Of a stretch of DNA of 64,000 nt, positions 27,001-38,823 are shown piece by piece. The notes beneath the pieces were generated by a model. That model was not told where the DNA came from, ran no database searches, and was given only the letters and a program-made list of their open reading frames with translations. Made by a program: the position numbers and the translations under genes. Each line of letters opens with the position of its first letter. Positions within the stretch are counted from its first letter, which is position 1. This DNA comes from Vespa crabro (taxonomy: Eukaryota; Arthropoda; Insecta; Hymenoptera; Vespidae), in assembly GCF_910589235.1 (NCBI RefSeq), contig NC_060960.1, positions 855,501 through 919,500 of the forward strand. The letters run 5' to 3'.

Positions 27001-29053
27001 TTTACGAGTGAGACGTGCTGGTTTTGCTTATAGAAAACTATATGCACAATTCTTAGATCGTTATAAGTCCCTCTGTCCAGAGACTTGGCCACATTACCGT
27101 GGCCCAGCTAAAGAAGGAGTACAAGTGCTTGTCTATTATCTAAAATATGAACCTGATGAATATAGAATGGGCAAGTAAGAAAAATCATATCGTTTTATAT
27201 TTTTACATATTATATTTTTTATGTACATGTTTTAATGTTCTTCTACACATTTTAGTACAAAGTTGTTTATAAGATTCCCTAAGACATTATTTGAAACAGA
27301 AGATGCATTTCAAATGAAGAAACATGAAATTGCTACAATAATTCAAAATAAATGGAGATCTATACTTACTCGACGAAAATTTTTAAAAATAAGAGAAAAT
27401 ATAATAGTATTACAAAAATATATTCGTAGATGGCTTGCACAGCGTGAAGCAAAAAAAAGACGTCAAGCTGTAATTTCTATACGCAAGTAATTAGCTAAAA
27501 TCATAAACTAAGTTATATTAAAAACTTACATACCTGTCATAAATATTTAATTATATAATTTGAATAGATTTATTAAAGGGTTTATTACAAGGAATGATCC
27601 ACCAACTGTAGAAAATATAATTTTTAAAGAATTGGCAAAATCACAATGGCTTCTCAAACTTTCCATGAATCTTCCTGAAAGTTTTTTAAATCCTGAATGG
27701 CCACCATGTCCATCATCTTGTCAAGAAGTAAGTATTCTGTATAGGGTCACAAACAAGTAAAGTAATAATTATAATCTTAACTTACTAATTATATATTAGG
27801 CTTCAAAATATCTAAAAGTAATGCATAAAAGGTGGATGGCACGAAACTATAGGTTAGCCTTAACACAAAAGGAAAAAACACAATTTGAATTAAAAGTTCT
27901 TGCTGAAATTCTATTTAAAAATAAGAAAAAGTCATATCCAATGAGTATAGGTCCAAAATTTCGAAATAACCGGCTAGATGAAGAACAAAAAGCACTAATT
28001 AAAAATATTACAAATTCGATTCTTACAACTAATGAAAAAATTGAGGTATGAAATAATATAAACACTAATACTTTTATTTATTAAATAACATTCACTTAAT
28101 AAAGAATATATTTTTTTTTAGTATATAGCTCCAGTAATTAAATATGATCGACACGGATATAAAACTCGAGATAGAATTTTATTGTTAAGTAAACAAGCAG
28201 TATATATACTAAACATAAAAAAAACATTAAAACTAAAACATCGATTACCTTATGAACATATAGATGAACTTGTCGTTACTGGAGAATCAGATAATCTTTT
28301 AATTTTGCGAATATCACCTAATCTTAAAAAAGACAAGGTTTGTTATATCATTAGATGGAAACAATTTAATTTTATATACTAATAATTTTATTTTAACACA
28401 TTGTGGACAGATCACGAGAATTCTCGTATATATTAGTTTGTAAAAATATGTAATAAATAACTTCAAAATATAATAGATATTTAATTTTAAAGCATGGCTT
28501 TAAATGTATGTAAAAGCTATTTTGTATTCATTCATCAAAAACATAGCTGGCCATTGGGTAAAGCTAGCAATAAAACTACTAGTTTGCAATGTGTTAAGAA
28601 ATAGAAGTACGTAATATTTGTTACAAAATATATATCACTAATATATTTTGACTTATTTAATACAGGGGGATCTAATATTAGAAGTATCATTTATAATAGA
28701 AACAGTAACCAAAATAATTAATATTACAAATAATCAAAAGATGTTAAAAATAATTAATGCTGATACGTAAGTATATTAAAAAAGTATAAATACATTTGTA
28801 TTTGTGCATATACTAAAAAAGAAAAAATAATGTTCATAAATTTTTTATAGAACTTTTCATAAGTTAATAAATGGTAAAGAAGGTGTTATTGAATTCAAGA
28901 TGGGAAATGCACCAGCGATTATTAAAAACCAAGAAAGTGGTCATCTCTTAGTGGTAAATTATACTTTATATAATATATAAAAAAAGAATGTATATTAAAT
29001 TAATATATAAAATAATCTATATCATTTATTTGTTACAGATTGCTTCTCAATAG
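24027..29053 (+). CDS. Myo61F: Unconventional myosin IB (Myo61F / Myo1C class)
   Basis: 19 exons, about 1,050 residues, in frame throughout: 24027-24218, 24376-24491, 24563-24633, 24732-24940, 25023-25205, 25289-25495, 25567-25829, 25929-26098, 26177-26331, 26411-26539, 26675-26828, 26943-27174, 27256-27486, 27568-27727, 27800-28045, 28122-28337, 28666-28766, 28851-28953, 29039-29053. The motor domain holds the P-loop GESGSGKT (about residue 127), switch I NAKTNRNDNSSRFGKY and switch II DIYGFE. A neck with about three IQ motifs (IIQNKWRS.., VLQKYIRRW.., then a degenerate one) and a basic class I tail homology 1 domain follow. The start MERGLHDRDRVGLQDF after a short extension matches the Drosophila Myo61F/myosin IB class rather than Myo31DF. 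It is an actin-based motor linking membranes (apical brush border) to the cortex; its length fits the family. An upstream untranslated exon is possible. Confidence 0.96.
28397..28593. mobile_element. piggyBac-like MITE in Myo61F intron 16
   Basis: A 197-base non-coding element flanked on both sides by TTAA (28,393-28,396 and 28,594-28,597), the target duplication of piggyBac transposons. Its ends are inverted: CACATTGTGGAC at the left and CAATGTG at the right (7 perfect bases, then partial match). A 14-base palindrome ACGAGAATTCTCGT lies near the left end. It has no coding capacity, so it would be a non-autonomous copy moved by a related transposase. Confidence 0.7.
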
Positions 29054-29432
29054 TATTTGGATTAAAAGATATAATATATAATATATATGAGTTTATGCAT
29101 AAATCCCTGAATAAACCTCATATTTCCTAAAATTTAAAAAAAAATATTAAAGACATCTTGTGTAACTAATAAATCAAAAACAATTATATTTTTAAATTGC
29201 TATTAAAAAAATATTTATTGGTAATTATATGATATTTCCATGTACATTATTGTTATCAATCTGTTATCATAACAGTAAAACGTTTAGACTATATCAATCT
29301 ATTTTTTTATATTCAAGTTTATATTGAACCACAATTCAAAGCATGATAATAAAATGTTAAATTAAATCATTGATTACATTAAATAAACTTGTAATCAAGA
29401 TTTTGATACTACATGTAATATGCGAGTAATAA

Positions 29433-29822
29433 TTAAGTTTTCTGCTTAATTTGTTTATCCTTTTTTGTAAGAGATTTTTTCCCTTCCAAAGCCCTTTCTC
29501 TAAGTTCATCCTCTATAGCATTATTCACAGTCTTAGTAATTATCTTCTTCAATTTATGTACTTCTTTAAATTTTGCGTTTTTAGGTTGAATAGGTGCATC
29601 TTAATAAAAAAAATAAACATGTTCTAAACTACGTATTACTTTTATAAAAAAAATTAATACATTACTAAATAATTACATATTGTAAAAGAATTACATTATT
29701 ATTGTTCGAATTCTGAACTTACTTCCGCGACGTTGGATTGTAGGCCCCTTCTTTTGTTTGTTTGCTTTTGTCTTAGCCGATGGCGGAAGTTTTGTTTTAA
29801 CTTTTAATTTTCCTTGTGGCAT
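29433..29822 (-). CDS. UPF0390 family small basic protein (C19orf53-like)
   Basis: Two exons, 29822-29723 and 29599-29433 (phase 1), giving 88 residues. It begins MPQGKLKVKTKLP and is very rich in Lys, with the GP...RRG motif and the C-terminal helix (KKIITKTVNNAIEDELRERA) expected for the UPF0390 / Leydig cell tumour 10 kDa protein family. The molecular role of that family is not settled; its basic composition suggests a nucleolar or RNA-linked protein. The acceptor of exon 2 is TTATTAAG with a short pyrimidine tract, and it is the only one that keeps frame. It is convergent with Myo61F (380 bases apart) and head-to-head with dock. Confidence 0.85.
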
Positions 29823-30783
29823 ATTAAATTTGTTTATATTTTAAATAGCTCACAATACACAATGAACGCACGTGTTGTTCAACAATTACAATAGCACGAA
29901 TAAGTGAACTACACACAACATAACCGCACAATCGAACAAAGTACGCATTTATATAAATAAATCACATAATTGATTCAAATAGCGCCCAACGAGTATCAGA
30001 TTTAAATTATTTTTGATTTAATTTAGTAGTTTACTGATATAAATATTATATATGTATTTATATAAATAATTTCTGGAAATAATATATATCTATTTCGCGT
30101 AAAACGATATAAAATATTAAAAGAATATTTTAGAATCTTAAAAATAGTCACATAAAATAAATTGTCGTTATTGGTTAAATATTATCAGACACGAACAGAG
30201 TTCATCCAATCATAGTTCATTAATTCGATGCAATTCTGTTGCCCTCTATATAGAATGTTAGTAGTAAAAATAAGAACCATCGTGTGGCGCTACCGTCGCA
30301 TTTGTCAATAGAGGATTGAGACTCAATCTCGGCTACCCGAACATAGATTTGGTGTTTCTGTACCGAGGGTGGGTCTGTCCTTTTTTTGCGGGAGGGGCCG
30401 CATAAACTAATTGAAGCGGAGGAATCGGTAAAGCATTAGATATTCGTGTCTACCATCGGTAAGGTATAAGGTTCTAACCACAGAAGAAGGTTCTATGGTT
30501 CAACAGAAAAAGTTGTAGCCCTCCTATGCGGTGCGGTGTTCGTAGAAAAACAGTAACGATCAACATCGTTCAGTGGATGGAGTTTTGTACGGTCCTCGGA
30601 ATCATTCCCTGATTCCTTGTACCCTCGTCATCCTATTCAACGACCCCTCTCCCTCCCTTTTTCTCTTTCCCTAAAGTTTAATCCTACATACGCTGTATTT
30701 CGTTCTTGTTCATGGCTGTGGGCCGGAGTGGGGGAAAACAATCCGTGTAACAAACGTCGATTTTAGGATCTGTATGCAGGAAT
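29823..30783. promoter_or_regulatory. Divergent promoter region, UPF0390 gene / dock
   Basis: 961 bases between divergent start codons. The half next to dock (about 30,230-30,780) is clearly more GC-rich than the surroundings and contains no frame of note, so it probably holds the dock upstream promoter and 5' UTR. No TATA box is obvious. Confidence 0.5.
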
Positions 30784-33700
30784 ATGTCAAGTTTAAAAAT
30801 CGGTAAGTCGATGAAATCGCACGAAAAGAGCTATGATGATTTAATGATTTTTCACGATGTAGACAATTTTACGCGAATTAACGTTATTTTATATATTGTG
30901 AAATCCTTTCGTAATTTATTATTTATAAGAATTATGATTATATATATATGTATATACATATATACATACATCATACATACATACATACATACTACATACA
31001 TACATACTACATACATACATACATACATACATACATACATACATACATACTATATACATACATACATACATAATATATACATACATAATATATACATACA
31101 CACAAAATTTTCATTATGCTTCAATAATTTTGCACCTGTCGACCTCTGTTGAAACAGTACAAACTTACTTTTCGTATTTCTTCTCTTTTAATTAAAATTT
31201 TATTTTAATTAAAATGTATACCATTTTTTAATAAATAAACGATTTAAATATTATGAATTACATACTGTAAATTTTTGTGTATACTGTGTGCATTTTCAAA
31301 TCTTAGATATGTATAAATTCATTTTGTTTAACTACCTAACATTTATTTTATGATAAATTGGTTATACTTCCTAAAAAAATTTTAATGTACATGTTTGAGT
31401 CAGATACATTTTTTATAGTATATATTTATAATTTATAATATAATCAATGTTTTTTATTATCAAATTTAGGAATGTGCTTATTATATCAACATATTAATTT
31501 CATTTTTAGAAATTTAGTTGTACAATATTGCCTTGTCTATGCACGTAATAAATCTTTTATCTTCAGAGTAAATTTTATTTATTGCAATTAAAATATAAAT
31601 ATACTTGGAAAGTCATAAGAAATTATATGTATATATGATAAAGCATCTTAAATTATTTCTATCTTAACTGATATTACTACAAAACATTGTAAATCTTTGT
31701 AATATTTATATAAAATATAATTCATTGCTATAGACGCATGCTTTATAATAAATAAAATATATATATTTAATAAGCCAACCGTATGTATTATATAAGTTGT
31801 ATCTCTAAGTGAAAGTTATATTTTCAATAATAAAAATTATAATTTTTGTAATTTCTTATTTGTAATTTCAAGATAATAATTGTTATTTTATTTCCTTCAA
31901 AGTGTGGTAATGCGCTTGCTTGCCCTACCCGCAAGAACGATGGAGTCTGAACAAAGAGATCACCAAGTTTACCATCAATAAACAAAAAAGCTGAGGAATG
32001 AATGCCTGCTGCACATACGTCACCAACATAGTACAAGCAGAATTACAAACAATTCGAATAGTACATCTGTAGCAGCTACTCATAGCACAGTTTAATACAC
32101 ATATACACACTTTATATACATACCTTCCCCCCTTTTCGCACATGGCAGCCATGAAGCATGGTACGTTTTCATTCTTGTATGCATTGCTTTATTTGTACAT
32201 TTATTTTTTGTTGCTTTATATTAGGAAAGATTTTATGTAAATATATTTAAATAAAAATGTGTATTATTTGATCATAATGTTTAATTTACATAAGAATTAT
32301 ATTGATAATAATCTTGTTTATCGATATATTTGATTCTAGTCTTTTATTTTTTGCTAAAAATCGAATTTATTATTAGTATAGTAAATGGCTTTACTTTTAC
32401 TACATTATCCTAAATAAGTTCTAGTAATATTTGATAAATTTTGTAAAAATAGATTTTATTTTATTTTGTAAAAGCAAATTTTTTATTTACTAAATATTAT
32501 ACTTTTATTTAATAAGTTTATATTAAAATAATTTTCATAATACATTTTAGGCAAAACAAGTCAAGACGACGTGTGTTACGTTGTCGCCAAGTACGACTAT
32601 GGAGCACAAGGAGCTCAAGAATTGGATCTGCGTAAAAACGAGCGCTACTTATTGCTCGATGATTCCAAGCACTGGTGGAGAGTACAAAGTGCTAGAGGAC
32701 AAGCTGGTTATGTGCCAAGCAACTATGTTAAAAAAGAAAAACCATCCCTTTTTGACAGTATTAAGAAGAAAGTTAAAAAAGGTTCTGGCTCTAAAACATT
32801 ACCATCTAGTAATTCACCTTCTCGAGCTGTAGAGTCACCAATTATGGCTAGACGCTTACCAGCTGATCCAAGCGAAGCAATAGGTACTGCTGTTGTTAAA
32901 TATAACTATCAAGCGCAGCAAACAGATGAATTATCACTTGTCAAAGGCACCAGAATTCTAATACTTGAGAAAAGCAATGATGGCTGGTGGAGAGGTCAAA
33001 GTGGTACTCAGGCTGGGTGGTTCCCATCTAATTATACTCAAGAAGAAGGAGACGCTGATGATACTCTTCATACATATGCTATGGCAGAAAATGTTCTTGA
33101 TATTGTAGTTGCATTATATTCATTTTCTTCAAACAATGATCAAGAGCTATCTTTTGAAAAAGGTGATCGCTTGGAGATTCTCGATCGTCCTCCAGCAGAT
33201 CCTGAGTGGTACAAAGCAAGGAATAGTCAAGGGCAAATTGGCCTTGTACCACGTAATTATCTTCAAGAACTCAGTGAATATTTAACACAACCATACCGCG
33301 ATCGTGGCGTAACGAGTAATGAAATTAGTGCAAATGATTCTCTCGAACGAAGACCTGATCCAGGCGATAGACCACATCTTGTTGGAAAACCTTGGTATTA
33401 TGGCAATATTACAAGATCGCAGTGTGATACTTTGCTTAATCAGCATGGTCACGATGGTGACTTCTTAATCAGAGATAGTGAAACTAATGTAAATATAAAA
33501 CTTCATAATCATCTTTTACAATAATGAATATAAAAAAAGTGTTGAAAATAATTTCTATTCACTTGTGTTTTAGATGGGAGATTATTCTGTATCCTTAAAA
33601 GCTCCAGGACGTAATAAGCATTTTAGGGTACACGTAGAAGGAGCACTGTATTGCATTGGCCAGAGAAAGTTCCACACATTAGATCAGTTGGTAGATCATT

Positions 33701-33795
33701 ATCAACGAGCACCTATTTATACTAACAAGCAAGGCGAGAAATTATATCTGGTGCGTCCTTTACCAAAAGGCAATCCTAGCAGTAATGGTTGCTAG
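30784..33795 (+). CDS. dock: SH3/SH2 adaptor Dreadlocks (Nck)
   Basis: The main coding exons are 32551-33488 and 33574-33795, with a 19-base first coding exon that is either 32142-32160 (MAAMKHG) or 30784-30802 (MSSLKIG); both end at phase 1 and both join in frame to GKTSQDD. The product is about 392 residues: SH3 about 15-67, a basic linker (PSLFDSIKKKVKKGSGSK), SH3 about 117-172, SH3 about 192-250, then an SH2 domain split by the last intron (WYYGNITRSQCD, DFLIRDSETN, and a basic HFRVHVEG strand). Dock/Nck is a cytosolic adaptor that couples phosphotyrosine on receptors to Pak, WASP and Dscam in axon guidance, myoblast fusion and insulin signalling. The length matches the family. AATAAA hexamers near 34,320 and 34,440 could end the transcript. 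Confidence 0.96.
30943..31101. repeat. (CATA)n tetranucleotide repeat
   Basis: About 160 bases of imperfect CATA repeat with TACTA and TATATA interruptions, inside the first intron of dock. Tyr/Ile/His/Thr frames across it are artefacts. Confidence 0.95.
32142..32160 (+). CDS. dock: Downstream alternative first coding exon of dock
   Basis: ATGGCAGCCATGAAGCATG followed by GTACGT, phase 1. About 400 bases of mostly non-AT-rich sequence upstream could be its own 5' UTR and promoter. It encodes MAAMKH plus the shared Gly. Confidence 0.7.
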
Positions 33796-34761
33796 ATGAA
33801 TTCGTGCCATGCAAAAGTCCATGCGCTTTGAGATGTATCACTTCGATACGCGATGCCTGCCTAGTAATATCAATATCATACAGCTCGTATGTTTATACAT
33901 AATGATTAACATAATTGGTCAACTCATGTATTAGAGATTCTTGATTGTTTCTCCATTTATACTGATAAATAATTTATTATTCTAAGTAATTGCCATTAGC
34001 AGTTCTTACACTTGTTGGAGCTTCCAAACTCTGCAGAAGAAAAAAAAATGATATCATATGGCAGTTGTGACATTTGACTAGTTGATAAAAGGCTTCTTAT
34101 ATCCACGTGTGATTGTACAATAACACCACCGACCATGTTATTATGATTAATAATATATCATATAACTACACATAATATAGACTGCAAGAATAATGATCAA
34201 ATAACAATTATCGTGCAATTACGAACTATTAAGTGGATCTCTACACATCATCTATTGGTATTAAATTACGACAAAGACAACGTGTTCATTTGTGATTTTG
34301 TATTTATTACAAGTTTTTAAATAAACCGTATTTAAGTGTGTGCCAGGTAATATATATATACATATACATATATTACCGTTCCATTGCTTATTTTGAGTAT
34401 ACCCTTGTTGGATTTTGTACTTTATTGCTTTATCACATCATAAATAAATGATTAATTATATTTATATAAAACCACAAAGAACCAATCTTATATTAGGGTT
34501 GTTTTTTTTTGGTTCAGTGAGTATTATAAATTTAGTAACAAAGCTTATCTTTATTAAACATGTACATTATAGTCACATAAATAAAAGTATTACTTTAGTT
34601 ATACAAATAAGAGATTGGTGCTCCTAAGAATAAAAGCTAGTAACGCTAATAGTCAATAAGGTCACATATAAACAATCTTCCTAATCTAAAGTTTTTGTTT
34701 TAATATTTTAGTACTTTGCATTATTTGTTCGTAGCTCTATTAAAAATTTATGTTCGCATAA
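33796..34761. other. Convergent 3' UTRs of dock and drongo
   Basis: No gene. The sequence contains AATAAA-type hexamers on the plus strand near 34,320 and 34,440 for dock; the drongo 3' UTR must lie below 34,762 on the minus strand, so the two transcript ends are close and may overlap. Confidence 0.5.
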
Positions 34762-37368
34762 TCATAAGAAAGGATTTTTAGAATTTCTTGTCATAGTGCT
34801 TACACCTGTGCCCACCTGAAACAATGTTTTTAGACTTTACAATATAGGAATATAGGAAATTAATTTGTGTAGTAAGCAAAATAAATTTAACGATGTAAGA
34901 GTTAAAGAGTAGAAAACTGATTACTTGCCATAAACGGATTCGCGTGATATGCTGGAACAGTTGGTTGCCAAACTCTATTTGTTAGTGGTGGTGTTAACTG
35001 ACTAAATTGAACAGTATCTCTGTTATTAGCTGAGTCTATGCCCATCCATTGTGAATCTGCATTTTAAGATAAATTTTATTTATACAAATTAAATAATATC
35101 AATATATTATAATATGTTATTTGAATATCAATACTACTTGGATCATTTGATATTACAAGAAACTATTACATAAAATGCGATCAAAACGATCGAATAATCA
35201 CACACACATTCAATGACTTTTAAATAAGTTAGTAATAATAACGAAATAAATACCTTTCCATATATTGTATGATACTCTAAAAGTATATTTTCATTTTAAA
35301 ACTTACCATTATTTACAGGAAATTGCACTTGTTTGAATGGATTAATTGGATTACACAAAGAGTTCTCTGGCTGCATATTATTATTTATCACATTAACAGA
35401 TGGTCGCCACACATCAGTACTCGTAAATGGATTTGAAATTACATGTGTTGTTTGATTATCTGCATTCCATATAGAATTTGTTGCTGAAACACAAAACATT
35501 GTTTATATTTCTTTTATTTTATATACAATTTATATAAATTTGTAAATATTCTTACTATTGAAATTGTTAGCATTCCATGTTGATGTTAATATTTTTGTTG
35601 TTTCTTCTTTCTGTTGTGTTTGTTTCATCAAAAAATCTAAGTCTTTGAGTGCCGCATAACGATCTTCTGATGGAGGCACTTTAGTTCCATTCATATTTGC
35701 CGTCAGCAAATTTCCTCCACTCATGTTAAGTGTAGTTGACATATCTGTATCTATAAATAAAATAAACTTATTAAAATTTTTCTAACAATTATGAATGAAA
35801 TTTTTACTGTAAATATGTTTATTTAAATTAAAGTAAATAAAATAGACATACTTTTAGGAGTATTAAAAACAGGATTATTGTCAAAATTAGCAAAAAATGG
35901 CTGAGGTGTAACCGATTGATTCAGCCTATTGACAGGCACTGTGGTATGAAAAGGTTCAGGAACATTACTAAAATCAGCTATAAAGTCTGATGTAAAATTA
36001 TTGGTACTAGCTGGTTCTGAATTCTTGATTTTCTGTGCCACTACTGGCAATGTAGTAGATGTCCCAGAAAGAGGAACCCGTGGAATGCTGGTTTGTTTCA
36101 TAGACTGGGATTGTTGAGTAGAATTTTGATTTGCTACGGACGGATCTAAATAATACCTTTTTAATTCGTATTTTGCGTTCATTAGATCTTTCATTTTTTG
36201 TTCATCTTTAATATCTGAATTTAATGGTGAATTTGAGTTCATTAAACCTAACCATATTCTTGCACAACATTCGTTACCACGTTCTTTTATAAAATCTATT
36301 TCCTCTTGAGTAAATGTTGCCATGGTAATTGATTTTACCCTATGCGGTGGTGTCAAACCTCGTCTGTGGAAAGGTGCAAAAATACAACTTTTTAACGAAG
36401 ATCAATCTTGAATTAATGTTAAGAACATAATTTCATCATCTTGTTTTACATTGTACACAAAAAAATATATATATTCCCTTTTGGCAACATGCCACTTTTA
36501 TATGTTCTTTATTTTATTTTGTAAAGCTTTTATTTTTAGAAGATATAAATTTTAATATGTTATGAAAATTGTCATTTAAATTAATAGATTAAATATACCG
36601 AATGTATGTTTTTAAAAGAAAATTTTCTATAATTACATAATACATATTCTTATCTATAAAAAAAAATAATAATAGAGATATTTGTTAATAATTATTTTCA
36701 ATATACTTGTCAAAGATACAAAATTTAACAACACTTATTTTATAATTTCTAGTCTCTTGGATAAAAAGAAACTATTGATATTTATGCAAAAAAAAATGTA
36801 TAATGCACATTTATAAACTATGCATTTGTATCAATGATGCTATACTTATCAACTGAGAAGATATCATTTGGTCAATTTCGAACATGTACCTTATCTACAT
36901 CCATTTCAGAAAATGATTTAAGAGTTATTTGCATCCAATGGCAAGAGCATTTCTTTTAATTATCTAACAAAGATCAGAAAAAGGGATAATAAGAACGATA
37001 TATTCGTGAAAAATAAATGATAGAATGCCGAGCATTGTGGAGAAAAAATGCTGGTGTCGCAATCCGTTATCCGGAAGAAGAAGCGATAAACCAAAGAGGA
37101 CAGAAAGATATAGAAATCACAATGGAATGCGTTATCAAATAATATTAATTCGTAGGAATAATGGGCCAAGCGAGTATAATAACTTCTAGGAAACATGTAC
37201 TTACAGCATACCAGAGCAAGATGTACAGACGAAGGAACCGATTGTCATGTTGACGTAAGTTGGTCCTCGTTGATGGCAGTCGAAACATTCTTTGTTTCCC
37301 GGAAGCGAAACCAGTTCGCGTAATATCTTTAAATTTTTCTCGTCTTGTTTTTTCTTAGCAGATGCCAT
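34762..37368 (-). CDS. drongo: ArfGAP/NPF-motif protein Drongo (AGFG)
   Basis: Six exons, about 407 residues, in frame: 37368-37205, 36363-35852, 35750-35556, 35483-35307, 35056-34925, 34805-34762. The N-terminus is an ArfGAP domain: zinc ligands Cys28, Cys31, Cys48, Cys51 (C-x2-C-x16-C-x2-C) and the arginine-containing MLRGLTPPHRVKSI segment split by intron 1. The rest is Asn/Ser/Thr-rich and disordered, with four NPF motifs (SNPF, INPF, ANPF and the terminal KNPFL), which bind EH domains of endocytic proteins such as Eps15. Drosophila drongo and human AGFG1 share this layout. The role is Arf-linked membrane traffic and, for AGFG1, RNA export contacts. For the last exon the downstream of two tandem acceptors was chosen, because only it gives the conserved-looking NPFL end. 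Confidence 0.94.
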
Positions 37369-37482
37369 CGTACGAAATGCTACGTCGTAAAGTTCGTAGA
37401 CTCGCAGAGAACAATATCACAAATCCTCTCGCGTTGCGTTTACGGAACTTAAGGCCATCACACAAGCTGTTCCATTACAAAC

Positions 37483-37485
<3 letters not shown>

Positions 37486-37574
<89 letters not shown>
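37486..37574. repeat. (GA)n microsatellite
   Basis: About 90 bases of GA repeat with a few GAAA interruptions, 120-200 bases upstream of the drongo ATG. GA repeats can bind GAGA factor in insect promoters; here this is only suggested by position. Confidence 0.93.
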
Positions 37575-37575
<1 letters not shown>

Positions 37576-38547
37576 TCTGCACATGCATAAGAATACATGA
37601 CCAATCGGAGATCTCACATACGGACGCCATTTTTGGCAGATGCATAAAAGCATTGCATGGAGATACCGATTGGCGTATACATTTGTGCGTTTAAACTCTT
37701 ATGTTAAGCTTACATGTAGAGTATGATAGTTGCTAAAATATGTGTGTGTGTCTATATATATATTTACTCAATTGCAATGAATGTTGTATTACGAAACATG
37801 ATTTGAATAATAAGCATTAGGGAAAAGATCTTTTGAGGTCATGGAAAAATATTTTTGAATCGATTACATGTACATATTATATACATATAAATAAGACAAT
37901 TAATATATTAAAATTTACTGTCATATATAATTCAAATATAACATTTTCTTTAAATAATTTTCAATAGAAGATTGAACTTACGTAATTCTGAACATGTTAT
38001 AGACGAATTAATCAAGAAGTAATATAAAGGATAAAATACAAGAATAAAAACTACAATAATACATTCTATAGGAAATTTTGAGATACGTTCACTTACATAA
38101 TTACCTTTTTCTATGTTTAACCGTTGTTAATAATAGTTAATTGAAAAAATCGAACAATTTTCAAACCATTGAAATTTAAACGTAATGTCAAGATCTAAAT
38201 CAAGGTCAAAACCAAAAGAAATTAAAGTTTCGATCGAATAAATGAATAGTGATCCGTGGTATTATTAATTTTATAGTTAATAACGATTCGTTCATGAGCT
38301 AATGCATTGATAGAACTGGCTTCTTTTTCCACCAATAATAGTTACATTATAACAAACAAATAATAAAACAATAAAGCAAGATGTATTAAGTAATTTTCAA
38401 ATAAAAAGTATACATATAATAAATACTTCGTTATTTACAAAAAATAAATGTATAATACTTTTTATATAGTTTTATTTCTGTAATGTCTGCGTAATTTATC
38501 AAAGGAATTTAAAAGAAACGAGAATGTTTCGCGCTTCTCCTATTATG

Positions 38548-38699
38548 ATTGGTTAGTGTAAGTTAATTGATCACTGTTATTGGTCACAAGAAAATGATAC
38601 TTTCGAGCTACTTATATAGTTTAAATTAATTTTAATAAATTCAATTAAATATCTGTAAATTATAATTGGTTATCGATAACATTTCTTCGTTCTTATTGG
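38548..38699. promoter_or_regulatory. Four ATTGG/CCAAT boxes upstream of vigilin
   Basis: ATTGG occurs at 38,548, 38,579, 38,665 and 38,695, all in the same orientation. The two longer forms (TTATTGGTCA) are nearly identical. This suits an NF-Y-driven, TATA-less housekeeping promoter for vigilin. Confidence 0.5.
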
Positions 38700-38779
38700 T
38701 CAGAAAGTGTAATAGCACAACGGAATGTGTAAAAAGCTACGACTAATGCGATGGTAAAATTTTTGCATGCAGGCAACAT

Positions 38780-38823
38780 TTGAGCATTTACCTGATTTTA
38801 CTACATTTCACTTTACGTGACCG
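38780..38823 (+). other. Dp1: Untranslated first exon of vigilin (approximate)
   Basis: The donor GACCG then GTAAGGAA at 38,823/38,824 fits the end of an untranslated exon; its start is unknown. A second untranslated exon follows at 38,937-39,005 (acceptor TGTTTCAG, donor TAGA then GTAAGT), and the exon with the ATG begins at 40,275. Confidence 0.5.

Larger units (their letters stand above)
37369..38760. promoter_or_regulatory. Divergent promoter region, drongo / vigilin
   Basis: 1.4 kb between the drongo ATG and the first vigilin exon. Next to drongo is a long GA repeat; next to vigilin are four ATTGG (reverse CCAAT) boxes in 150 bases. The middle is AT-rich without visible genes. Confidence 0.5.

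Noticed and set aside
31824..32152. Minus-strand frames of 70-75 codons upstream of the downstream dock exon
   Set aside because: They lie opposite the probable dock leader, with no domain and no splice partner.
37362..37694. Arg/Glu-repeat frame of 110 codons
   Set aside because: It reads through a GA microsatellite and is antisense to the first drongo exon.
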